From contig CAJUCB010000013.1 of assembly GCA_910584805.1 (NCBI GenBank), forward strand, positions 1-13,830: a DNA stretch of 13,830 bases, written 5' to 3'. The position numbers were made by a program, and so were the translations under genes. The stretch is from an uncultured Oscillospiraceae bacterium (GTDB lineage Bacteria; Bacillota; Clostridia; Oscillospirales; Oscillospiraceae). Positions 1 to 6,664 of this stretch are shown here, one piece after another; position 1 is the stretch's first letter, and each line of letters begins with the position of its first letter. The notes beneath the pieces are model-generated. The model was not told where the DNA came from and did no database searches. It saw only the letters and a program-made list of their open reading frames with translations.

Positions 1-59
1 GCAAGGGCTTGTCTGAGGCTGAGCTGGAAGCAGGCGTCTTTGGTGAGAAGAACGGCTGA
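1..59 (+). CDS. C-terminal tail of an unidentified upstream gene (partial)
   Basis: Frame 3 is open from the window edge to a TGA at 57-59 and encodes the tail LSEAELEAGVFGEKNG. It is followed by about 85 bases without an open frame and then a strong terminator that would suit the end of a plus-strand gene. The fragment is too short to place in a family, and the coding call rests only on the terminator context and plausible composition. Confidence 0.4.
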   Translation, partial: KGLSEAELEAGVFGEKNG

Positions 60-143
60 TTTGCATTCCCTCTTACATAGGCTGAACGGATGTAGGCCAA
101 TGTAGTTGGCACAAAATGAATCAGTTTAGCAAGACCGTGTAAC

Positions 144-186
144 AAGAGACCCCGGAGGGTGTGCCCTCCGGGGTCTCTTTCTGTTT
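144..186. terminator. Bidirectional intrinsic terminator between converging genes
   Basis: A perfect 16-bp stem (arms 144-159 and 164-179, loop TGTG) is followed on the plus strand by a T-rich tail at 178-186. It lies between the plus-strand tail ending at 59 and the minus-strand MATE gene whose stop is at 185-187. The stem serves both directions, with the better T tract on the plus strand. Confidence 0.85.
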
Positions 187-1501
187 AAGGCAGACGCCGG
201 GTCTGCCGGGCCATCATCACGGCCACATACACCGCCACCAGCAGCTCCGCCAAGGGCACCGCCAGCCACAGGGCGTTGGCCCCTGCCACGGCGGGGAGGA
301 GGTAGATGAAAACACCGCTGACCACCGCACCTCTGGCCACAGAGACAACAAAGGAAGTGGCAGGCTGCAGGAGGGCTTGGAAGTAGTAGGTGGAGAACAC
401 GTTGAAGGGCAGCAGCAGGAAGCCCAGGGCATAGCTGCGGATGATGCCAGGGGCCACCGCCAGGATTTCCGGGGTGGGGGCCATAAAGAGGCGCACGAAT
501 AGGTTGGGGAAGAGCACGGACAGGGCAGTCCAGAGGAGGCCGAAGAAAGCCGCTGTCCCCAGGGCATACTTGAGCAGGGCGCGGATCCGCCCCCCCTGCC
601 GGGCGCCGAAGTTGGCGGAGATGATGGGCTGCGCCGCCTGGCCGATGCTATAGGCACAGCAGGTGACGAAGGTGCCGACATTGATGAGGATGCCGTACAC
701 CGACAGGGCGTTGGTGTCCAGGTAGGCCAAAATCTGCCGGTTGATCATCATCGCCAGGATGCCCATGGCGATGTCCACAAAAAAGGAGGAGAAGCCCGTG
801 ACGCAGATGGAGCGGAACATGGAGAGGAATTGGCTGGGTTTTACCAGGCGCAGGGTGTTTTTCCTGCTGCGGAAGTGGGTACACATCAGCACCACCGAGA
901 GCAGGGAACCCACCGAGGTGGCCAGCCCCGCCCCTAGGATGCCCATATCCAGGGTAAAGATGAAAAAGTAGTCCCCAAAGATGTTGAACACGCCCCCAAA
1001 GAGCACCGCCTTGGTGGCCAGGCCGGGGTTGCCGTCGTTGCGGAGAAAGGCCGCCAAGAGCTGGGAGAACATGAAGCTGGGGACGGCAAACTTTACCGGC
1101 AGCACATACCGTCGGGCCAGAGGCAGCAAGGTCTCCTCCGCCCCGAAGAGCCGGAGCATGGGGGCGTCCCAGAAGATCACCAGCAGCCACACCAGGGTGG
1201 CCAGCAGGGCCATCCCCAGCAGGGAGGTGGTGAAGTAGGCGTTGGAGCGTTTCACATTCCCCTCCCCCCGCAGGGTACCGAAGAGCACCGAGCCGCCAAT
1301 GCCCACCAAAAGCCCTAAGCCATAGATGATATTCCAGATGGGGCTGATCACCGCCAGGGCGGCGGCACCGTCTGGGCCGTGGTACTGACCCACCATCACA
1401 GCGTCCACGATGCCGTAGATGGAGACAATGATGGTGCTGCCGAAGGCGGCGTACAGGTAGCGGAAATAGAGGGGACGTATCTTGGCCGTGAGGAACTCCA
1501 T
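185..1501 (-). CDS. MATE family multidrug/cation efflux transporter
   Basis: A 438-residue polytopic membrane protein with about twelve hydrophobic segments, the usual MATE size. It has MATE-type features: an N-terminal FGSTIIVSIYGIVDAVMVG segment, the LRNDGNPGLA stretch after helix 4-5, and a second half repeating the layout (IGQAAQPIISANFGA). Such proteins export cationic drugs or metabolites using a Na+ or H+ gradient; the substrate here is unknown. I chose the ATG at 1501 because AAAGGAG lies 9 nt upstream (1511-1517). An in-frame ATG at 1552 lies inside the leader terminator hairpin and has no good ribosome site. The gene stands alone, with a consensus promoter about 120 bp upstream and a leader that appears to contain an attenuator. 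Confidence 0.93.
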   Translation of the reverse strand: MEFLTAKIRPLYFRYLYAAFGSTIIVSIYGIVDAVMVGQYHGPDGAAALAVISPIWNIIYGLGLLVGIGGSVLFGTLRGEGNVKRSNAYFTTSLLGMALLATLVWLLVIFWDAPMLRLFGAEETLLPLARRYVLPVKFAVPSFMFSQLLAAFLRNDGNPGLATKAVLFGGVFNIFGDYFFIFTLDMGILGAGLATSVGSLLSVVLMCTHFRSRKNTLRLVKPSQFLSMFRSICVTGFSSFFVDIAMGILAMMINRQILAYLDTNALSVYGILINVGTFVTCCAYSIGQAAQPIISANFGARQGGRIRALLKYALGTAAFFGLLWTALSVLFPNLFVRLFMAPTPEILAVAPGIIRSYALGFLLLPFNVFSTYYFQALLQPATSFVVSVARGAVVSGVFIYLLPAVAGANALWLAVPLAELLVAVYVAVMMARQTRRLP

Positions 1502-1521
1502 AGGGGCCAGCTCCTTTCTGT

Positions 1522-1587
1522 CTATAAAAAGGGCTGGACAGGTCTCAGGCATTCCAGCCTGTGCCTTATCCAGCCCATCATTTCCAA
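1522..1587 (-). other. Candidate leader peptide ORF overlapping the MATE attenuator
   Basis: A short frame begins at TTG 1587 (or ATG 1581 or 1578) and ends at TAG 1524-1522. Its 18-21 codons run through the whole terminator hairpin. GGAGGG at 1604-1599 lies 11 nt before the TTG and 17 nt before the first ATG, both longer than ideal. If translated, ribosome position would decide whether the terminator folds, as in antibiotic-responsive attenuators. The frame may be fortuitous in this GC-rich DNA. Confidence 0.25.
1526..1576 (-). terminator. Putative attenuator (intrinsic terminator) in the MATE leader
   Basis: Read on the minus strand, GGGCTGGA (1576-1569) pairs perfectly with TCCAGCCC (1538-1531). 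A nested stem, CAGGC with GCCTG, closes a 6-nt loop, and further pairs with one bulge link the two stems. Five T residues (1530-1526) follow at once. The hairpin sits between the MATE promoter (1619-1647) and the MATE ribosome binding site (1511-1517), so termination here would abort MATE transcripts. An intrinsic terminator inside a 5' leader implies conditional control. The structure is seen by eye only; no energy was computed. Confidence 0.7.
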
Positions 1588-1610
1588 CGAATGATTTGCC
1601 CTCCGAGCAA
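1577..1610 (-). promoter_or_regulatory. Two tandem small hairpins upstream of the MATE attenuator
   Basis: On the minus-strand transcript, TTGC/GCAA (1610-1607 with 1599-1596) closes the 7-nt loop TCGGAGG. The next stem, ATCATT/AATGAT (1595-1590 with 1582-1577), closes the 7-nt loop CGTTGGA. The second stem abuts the terminator stem at 1576 with no gap. Three abutting hairpins ending in a terminator, ahead of a MATE gene, resemble a transcription-terminating riboswitch. The mepA motif (guanidine-IV) class is known upstream of MATE genes in Clostridia, but I cannot match its conserved bases from memory, so the class is left open. Confidence 0.45.
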
Positions 1611-1618
1611 GTGAGGCC

Positions 1619-1647
1619 ATTTTACAGGAAGGGACAGAAAATGTCAA
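1619..1647 (-). promoter_or_regulatory. Sigma-A promoter of the MATE gene
   Basis: On the minus strand, TTGACA (1647-1642) is separated by exactly 17 bp from TAAAAT (1624-1619). Transcription should start near 1612, giving a leader of about 110 nt before the MATE start codon, long enough to contain the hairpins described. Confidence 0.8.
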
Positions 1648-1687
1648 GGGGTCGGGGCAGATTGTAGTGCTTTGGTGAGAAAAGAAG

Positions 1688-1716
1688 TTGGCAGGATTGC
1701 GGAAGTGTGCTATACT
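1688..1716 (+). promoter_or_regulatory. Sigma-A promoter of the NUDIX gene and probably the wal operon
   Basis: TTGGCA at 1688-1693 and TATACT at 1711-1716 are separated by 17 bp. The predicted start near 1723 excludes start codons upstream of it and supports the ATG at 1759 for the NUDIX gene. I find no convincing promoter in the 47 bp before walR, so this promoter may drive the whole 1759-6598 run. Confidence 0.75.
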
Positions 1717-1758
1717 GGCAGCAGTAAAAATTTTATGAGGAACCGAGGGTATTGTATT

Positions 1759-2307
1759 ATGGAACTGCTGGAATTGAAGGAAGAAACCGTGGCCCAGGAG
1801 ACCGTGTATGAGGGCATCATTGTCAACGTCCGCCGGGACCAGGCCCGTCTGGCCGACGGCCGGGTCACCAACCGGGAGGTCATTGAGCACCCCGGCGGGG
1901 TGGCCGTGTTCGCGGTGGATGAGCAGGAGCGGGTGATTATGGTCCGCCAGTTCCGCTACCCCATGGGGGAAGTGGTGTTGGAGCTCCCCGCCGGGAAGCT
2001 GGAGAAGGGGGAGGACCCCCGGGACAGCGGCCTGCGGGAGCTGGAGGAGGAGACTGGCCTGCGGCCGGGGACCTTCCAGTCCATGGGATGCAGCTACTCT
2101 TCTCCGGGCATCCTAGAGGAGAAAATCCACCTGTATTTTGCCAAGGACCTGGTCCAGGGCCCCTGCCACCCTGACGACGGGGAGTTTTTGGAGATTGTCC
2201 GGGTACCCTATCAGGAGCTGTTGGAGATGGCCCGCAAGGGGGAGATCAAGGACGGTAAGACCTTGGTGGGCATCTTGAAGGCGTCCTTCCTCATGGGAAA
2301 GCTGTGA
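1759..2307 (+). CDS. NUDIX hydrolase, ADP-ribose pyrophosphatase type
   Basis: A 182-residue cytosolic hydrolase likely to cleave ADP-ribose or related nucleoside diphosphate sugars to AMP and a sugar phosphate, using Mg2+. The NUDIX box is a perfect match: G, five residues, E, seven residues, then RELEEETGL, within the segment starting at PAGKLEKGED. The N-terminal strand region and the AVDEQERVIMVRQFRYP segment are typical of the NudF/ADPRase group. The start was set to ATG 1759, with GAGGG 9 nt upstream (1745-1749), because an upstream in-frame TTG at 1672 precedes the promoter. It lies 47 bp before walR on the same strand with no visible terminator between, so cotranscription is likely. 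The exact substrate is not fixed by sequence. Confidence 0.9.
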   Translation: MELLELKEETVAQETVYEGIIVNVRRDQARLADGRVTNREVIEHPGGVAVFAVDEQERVIMVRQFRYPMGEVVLELPAGKLEKGEDPRDSGLRELEEETGLRPGTFQSMGCSYSSPGILEEKIHLYFAKDLVQGPCHPDDGEFLEIVRVPYQELLEMARKGEIKDGKTLVGILKASFLMGKL

Positions 2308-2354
2308 GGCTGGGCCGCCAGACTTTGAATGCGTAGGAGAGGCAGAGAGAACGT

Positions 2355-3059
2355 ATGGACAGGAAGCAGACCGTCCTCATCGTGGAGGACGAAAAGAATA
2401 TCGTGGATATCCTCCGCTTTAACCTCCAACGGGAGGGCTACGAGACCTTGGAGGCCTACGACGGCGTGACGGGGTTGCAGCTGATTCTGGCGGAGAAACC
2501 GGACCTGATCCTGCTGGACCTGATGCTGCCGGGGATGAACGGCTTCGAGGTGTGCAAAACCGTCCGGGACAAGGGATTGAACACCCCTGTGCTCATCATC
2601 ACCGCCCGGGAGGCGGAGCAGGACAAGATTCTCGGGCTGGGCCTGGGGGCTGACGATTATATCACCAAGCCCTTTTCTGTACGGGAGCTCATGGCCCGGG
2701 TGAAAACCAACATCCGCCGCCAGGTTATGACCAGCGGCCAGAGTGCCCCTGGCAGCCGTCTGGATTTCGGCCGGGTGGTGGTGGATAAGGGGGCTGGCAT
2801 TGCCACCAAGGACGGCACCGACCTAGAGCTCACCCAGCGGGAGTTCGACCTTTTGACCTATCTGGCCTCCAACCCCGGCCGGGTGTTCTCCCGGCAGGAG
2901 CTGATGGAACGGGTGTGGAACTATGAGGGCTATGTGGGGGACGTCCGGGGGGTGGATGTGGCCATCCGCCGCTTGCGGGAAAAGCTGGAGGACGACCCCG
3001 CCCAGCCACGGTTTATCCTCACCCGCCGGGGGGCGGGGTATCTCTTCCAACATGAGTAA
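2355..3059 (+). CDS. walR: WalR-like (YycF) OmpR-family response regulator
   Basis: A 234-residue two-domain transcription factor. The receiver domain (about 5-118) has the acidic pair E11-D12, phosphoacceptor D55 in LILLDLMLPGMNG, T83 and K105 in YITKPFS. The C-terminal winged helix (about 135-232) ends with a DVRGVDVAIRRLREKLEDDP stretch and RRGAGYLF, very like WalR of Bacillus. WalR controls peptidoglycan hydrolase and envelope genes. It is followed 21 bp later by its kinase and then by YycH/YycI-like genes, which supports Wal rather than PhoB, although the receiver alone would not separate these. The AGGAGAGG ribosome site (2335-2342) sits 12 nt before the ATG, slightly long. Confidence 0.88.
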   Translation: MDRKQTVLIVEDEKNIVDILRFNLQREGYETLEAYDGVTGLQLILAEKPDLILLDLMLPGMNGFEVCKTVRDKGLNTPVLIITAREAEQDKILGLGLGADDYITKPFSVRELMARVKTNIRRQVMTSGQSAPGSRLDFGRVVVDKGAGIATKDGTDLELTQREFDLLTYLASNPGRVFSRQELMERVWNYEGYVGDVRGVDVAIRRLREKLEDDPAQPRFILTRRGAGYLFQHE

Positions 3060-3080
3060 GCGTAAGGGAGTGTGACGCCC

Positions 3081-4850
3081 GTGCTGCGAAGCCTGCACAT
3101 GAAGCTGGTGTTGATTATGATCCTGCTGGTGGTCTGCTTGATGACCATTGCCGGGGCCTTTCTCACCAGCTCCATCAACCAATTTTATCTCAACGAATTT
3201 TACTCCCAGATGTCTGGGGTCTTTCAGGACGCGGAGCTGGTCCGGGACCTCACCGTCCAGACCGAGGGGGAGGAGGACGGAGGGCTTGCCATGGAGCAAG
3301 TCCTCAAGGCCTATATGGGCGCCCTGGGGGTGGACGGCCGGAACCGGAACTACTTCGTCCTCAGCGGTGGGGACCTGCGCTATCTGGCTGGGTCTGACGA
3401 CGAGGAGGGGGCGGACTTGGAGGTTACCCCCAACTTGCTCATCGCCCTGAATGAGAAGCGGGAGGGCAGCGAGAGCGACCCCACTGCCGGTTACATGGAC
3501 TTGGCGATCCCCGTCCACCGGGGGGGACAGGACTACATCATCTATATTCTGGACAGCCAGAACAACCTGCGCCAGCTCAACAGCGAAATCTTCCGTCTCA
3601 TCATTGAAGCCCTGGGCTTTGGACTGGTGATTTCCGTGCTGCTGTCCTTCCTCCTCTCCCGCACCATGGTGACCCCCATCCGGGCCCTGACCCGTGGGGC
3701 CAAGCGGGTGGCTGAGGGGGACTTCGGCCATGAGATTCAGGTGGAGTCCCATGATGAGATCGGCGTGCTCACCGGCACCTTCAACGACATGGCTGGACAG
3801 CTGAAAACCACCCTGGAAGAGGTGGAGAACGAGCGCACCAAGCTCAGCACCCTCTTCCTCCACATGACCGACGGGGTGGTGGCCTTCGACCGGGACGGGG
3901 AGGTCATCCACGCCAACCCGGCGGCGGAGGACATGCTAGGCCAGTCCATCCCCATCGGCGGCCCCATCCGTTACTTTGACCTCTTTGGGGAGATCACTGC
4001 TTTAGAAAAGGTGCTGAACTTGGAGGGGGATTGTCTGGAAAGCGAGATGGTCCGGGAGGACCGAAGCCTCCTCCTCCTTCTGGCTCCCTTCGACCGGGAG
4101 AAGCAGGCGGGGGTCTTGGTGGTGGTCCACGACGTGACCCAACAGGTGAAGAACGAGACCACCCGCCGGGAGTTTGTGGCCAACGTTTCCCACGAGCTGC
4201 GCACCCCCCTGACCAACATCCGCAGCTATGCAGAGACCATGGCGGAGACCCCGGACCTGCCCCCGGAGATGACGAAAAACTTCCTGGGCATTATCCTGGG
4301 GGAGAGCGACCGGATGACCCATATCGTCCAGGACCTGCTTACCCTCTCCCGCTTCGACTCCGGCTACAGCCAGCTTACCCTGACCCTCTTCCCCTTTGGG
4401 GAGGTGCTCCGGGATAGCTGCCAGGCGGTGCGCCTGGACGCAGAGCACCACGGCCACAGCTTGGAGCTGGTGGGGGACAGGAACCTGCCCAACATCCGGG
4501 CGGACCGGGAACGGGTGCTGCAAGTGATTATGAACATCCTCTCCAACGCCATCAAATACACCCCCGACGGCGGCCACATCCGCATGACCGCCGGTTGGCG
4601 GGAGGACATGGTGTGGGTGGAAGTGGCCGACGACGGCATCGGCATCCCTGACGGGGACCGGGAGCGGATTTTTGAACGCTTCTATCGGGTGGACAAGGCC
4701 CGCTCCCGGGAGTCCGGGGGGACAGGCCTGGGGCTGTCCATCGCCCAGGAGATCGTGGCCCGCCATGAGGGCAGCCTCACCCTGGTGGACAGCGACGGCC
4801 CCGGCACCACCGTGCGCATGGAGCTGAAGATCGGAGGGCCGGAGGCATGA
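3081..4850 (+). CDS. walK: WalK-like (YycG) membrane sensor histidine kinase
   Basis: A 589-residue kinase that should phosphorylate the adjacent WalR-like regulator. Order: membrane helix about 8-28, an extracytoplasmic sensor region of roughly 140 residues, a second helix about 174-196, HAMP about 197-248, PAS about 256-355 (FLHMTDGVVAFDRDG), HisKA with H371 in NVSHELRTPL, and HATPase with N489 in NILSNAIKYTPDGG, then DDGIGIPD and GGTGLGLSI near 546. This is the WalK layout. I chose the GTG at 3081 because AAGGGAG (3064-3070) is 10 nt upstream; a GTG at 3072 is only 1 nt from it. The last codons overlap the next gene by ATGA at 4847-4850, implying translational coupling. Confidence 0.9.
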   Translation: MLRSLHMKLVLIMILLVVCLMTIAGAFLTSSINQFYLNEFYSQMSGVFQDAELVRDLTVQTEGEEDGGLAMEQVLKAYMGALGVDGRNRNYFVLSGGDLRYLAGSDDEEGADLEVTPNLLIALNEKREGSESDPTAGYMDLAIPVHRGGQDYIIYILDSQNNLRQLNSEIFRLIIEALGFGLVISVLLSFLLSRTMVTPIRALTRGAKRVAEGDFGHEIQVESHDEIGVLTGTFNDMAGQLKTTLEEVENERTKLSTLFLHMTDGVVAFDRDGEVIHANPAAEDMLGQSIPIGGPIRYFDLFGEITALEKVLNLEGDCLESEMVREDRSLLLLLAPFDREKQAGVLVVVHDVTQQVKNETTRREFVANVSHELRTPLTNIRSYAETMAETPDLPPEMTKNFLGIILGESDRMTHIVQDLLTLSRFDSGYSQLTLTLFPFGEVLRDSCQAVRLDAEHHGHSLELVGDRNLPNIRADRERVLQVIMNILSNAIKYTPDGGHIRMTAGWREDMVWVEVADDGIGIPDGDRERIFERFYRVDKARSRESGGTGLGLSIAQEIVARHEGSLTLVDSDGPGTTVRMELKIGGPEA

Positions 4851-6094
4851 CGGCCAAGAGACGCCGGCTGGACCGGCTGCAAAACCTCCTCATCCTCCTG
4901 CTGGTCTGCTCGGCCCTGGTGCTCATCGGCCGGACGGGACTGTTTCAAAGCACCCTGGGCCAGGAACGTGGTTTGGCGGGGGTGAGTGTCTCCGATGGCA
5001 CGGAGACCACCGCCCTCTCCCAGAGTACCCCGGTGGCCCTGGCGGCCCAGGCTGGTGGGGAGCGGTACAGCCTCCAATATGACCAGGAGGCGGTGCGCGC
5101 TTGCTACACCGGAGGGCTGGAAGACCTGTTGGCCCAGGCCCTGACCACCATGGGGGATGCCACCCAGGTGTCGGAACAGGACTGGCAGGCGGCGGTGAGC
5201 CAGGGGGAAAACTGGGTGTTCTATGACTTCCTCTACAACCTCTCCTTTTCAGGGAAAAACCAGGGCCAGGCCCGTTGCTTCCTGCTGACCTTCCACAATG
5301 GCCATGCCAACAGCCTCTACTATTATGTCAACCAGGACGGATACTACCGCGCCCCGGTGGATTCCAGCGGCTCCCCCAACAGCCTGCTGGGGGGGATGCA
5401 GGCTGTCGGCAGCCACTTTGCCTTTGAATTGGAGGAAGTGGAGCTGCCCTCTTACCAACTGGTGCGGGACCGCCCCCCCAACTGTCCGGTGTATGTCACC
5501 GCCAACCCTCTGGCGGGGCTGGACAACGACGGCCGGGGGGCCTTGTTGGAGCGCTTGTCCTTCAACCCCAAGGCGGTGTCCATCCATGAGACGGCGGACG
5601 GCACCCTGATCCACGAGGGGGCGGACAGCCTGCGCCTTCAGAAAAACGGCAAGCTCATCTACCACGGCGCGGAGAATGGGGAGGCCCGCTACCAGGCCCT
5701 TTCCGTCCGGGACCGGGACCTTCAGCGCAAGGCGGAAGAAATCCTCTCTCTGGTGTCTGTGGGCCAGGGGCAGCTGTGCTGCCAGGGGGTCACCAGCCTG
5801 GGGGACCAGGGGACGGAAGTGACCTTCTACTACCTCCTCAACGGGGCCCGGGTGAACCTCTGGGACAAGGACTATGGGGCACGCTTCGTCTTTCAGGGGA
5901 ACAACCTGCTGTCCTATGAGATTTTCCTCCGGGACTACAGCCAGACGGAGCAGCGCTGTGCCATCCCCCCCCTGCGCCAGGCGGCGGCGGCGGCCCAGAC
6001 CATGGGCCAGGGGGGCCGGGAGCTGCAAGTGTGTTACCAGGACAGCGGGGAAGAGTTTATTTACGCCCACTGGGCAGTGCGGGAGACGGAGTAA
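4847..6094 (+). CDS. yycH: YycH-like membrane-anchored regulator of WalK
   Basis: A 415-residue protein with one N-terminal membrane helix (about 11-31, NLLILLLVCSALVLIG) and a long exported remainder. This matches YycH in topology, size and position directly after walK. The C-terminal part (FYYLLNGARVNLWDKDYG followed by FQGNNLLSYEIFLRDY) resembles the YycI-like fold shared by YycH and YycI. In Bacillus, YycH works with YycI to restrain WalK at the membrane. The start overlaps the walK stop (ATGA), and GGAGGG (4833-4838) lies 8 nt before the ATG. Sequence similarity is faint to the eye, so the name rests partly on gene order. It could instead be a lineage-specific accessory protein of the same operon. 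Confidence 0.65.
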   Translation: MTAKRRRLDRLQNLLILLLVCSALVLIGRTGLFQSTLGQERGLAGVSVSDGTETTALSQSTPVALAAQAGGERYSLQYDQEAVRACYTGGLEDLLAQALTTMGDATQVSEQDWQAAVSQGENWVFYDFLYNLSFSGKNQGQARCFLLTFHNGHANSLYYYVNQDGYYRAPVDSSGSPNSLLGGMQAVGSHFAFELEEVELPSYQLVRDRPPNCPVYVTANPLAGLDNDGRGALLERLSFNPKAVSIHETADGTLIHEGADSLRLQKNGKLIYHGAENGEARYQALSVRDRDLQRKAEEILSLVSVGQGQLCCQGVTSLGDQGTEVTFYYLLNGARVNLWDKDYGARFVFQGNNLLSYEIFLRDYSQTEQRCAIPPLRQAAAAAQTMGQGGRELQVCYQDSGEEFIYAHWAVRETE

Positions 6095-6106
6095 GGAGGC
6101 GGGGGC

Positions 6107-6598
6107 ATGGAACGTTCCAAGTTAAAGCTGACAGTGATCCTCCTCCTAGCCATCCTCAATGTGGTGCTCCTGGGGAAGATCTTAGCCCAGGACCAGGCCA
6201 GCCGGGCCTATGCTGAGACGGGCCGGACCCAGGCGGTGGTCTATCTCCAAAACAACGGCATTGGGGTCCAGGAGGCTGCCGTCCCCTGGGAGAGCGGTTT
6301 GCGCAACAAACCGGCTGCGGAGCTGGTGCTCAATGGGGACCAGCTGCCGGAGGGGAAGCTCCCCCAGGCCTATGACATCCTGGAATTGCGGGGGGCGGAG
6401 ACCTTGTTGACGCAATTCGTGGTGGGCTTGGCCTCCCTGGGGGAGACTTGTACGGTCATCCGGGAAATCCAGGAGGGGTATTGGTATTCCAGCGATGGGA
6501 AGCAGGCATTGCTAACGCCGGTGTGGCGGGTGGCAACGGACCGGGGGAGCTATCTGCTGGATGGCAATACGGGGACGTTGCGGCATCTTTATGAGTGA
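6107..6598 (+). CDS. yycI: YycI-like membrane-anchored regulator
   Basis: A 163-residue protein with an N-terminal membrane helix (about 7-27, KLTVILLLAILNVVLLGKIL) and an exported domain. The C-terminus, PVWRVATDRGSYLLDGNTG, matches the pattern seen at the end of YycI domains (a Trp, a Tyr strand, then a terminal TG turn). It is shorter than Bacillus YycI (about 280 residues), so this is a reduced version or a lineage form. AGGAGG (6094-6099) overlaps the yycH stop and lies 7 nt before the ATG. It is the last gene of the operon, followed by a terminator. No YycJ/WalJ-type hydrolase gene follows in the window. Confidence 0.58.
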   Translation: MERSKLKLTVILLLAILNVVLLGKILAQDQASRAYAETGRTQAVVYLQNNGIGVQEAAVPWESGLRNKPAAELVLNGDQLPEGKLPQAYDILELRGAETLLTQFVVGLASLGETCTVIREIQEGYWYSSDGKQALLTPVWRVATDRGSYLLDGNTGTLRHLYE

Positions 6599-6609
6599 GA
6601 AAATAAAAG

Positions 6610-6650
6610 AAAACCGTGTCAGGATGGTTTGTCCTGACACGGTTTTGTGT
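6610..6650. terminator. Bidirectional terminator between yycI and the EF-G paralogue
   Basis: A perfect 15-bp stem (6610-6624 and 6632-6646, AAAACCGTGTCAGGA with its complement) closes a 7-nt loop. The A-rich 5' side and T-rich 3' side make it a terminator in both directions. It ends the wal operon on the plus strand and the minus-strand EF-G-like gene (stop at 6665-6667). Confidence 0.92.
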
Positions 6651-6664
6651 TTCTATCTTTGATA

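Noticed and set aside
60..143. Possible RNA gene or promoter in the first gap
   Set aside because: Only a 5-bp stem (GCCAA/TTGGC) and no tRNA-like or promoter pattern; it reads as the untranslated tail before the terminator.
2823..3911. A 362-codon minus-strand frame opposite walR/walK
   Set aside because: Low-complexity His/Pro/Gln/Gly composition, no family features, and it lies over two unmistakable genes.
5249..6070. A 273-codon minus-strand frame opposite the yycH-like gene
   Set aside because: Same shadow composition. The plus-strand frame has a membrane anchor, ribosome site and operon position.
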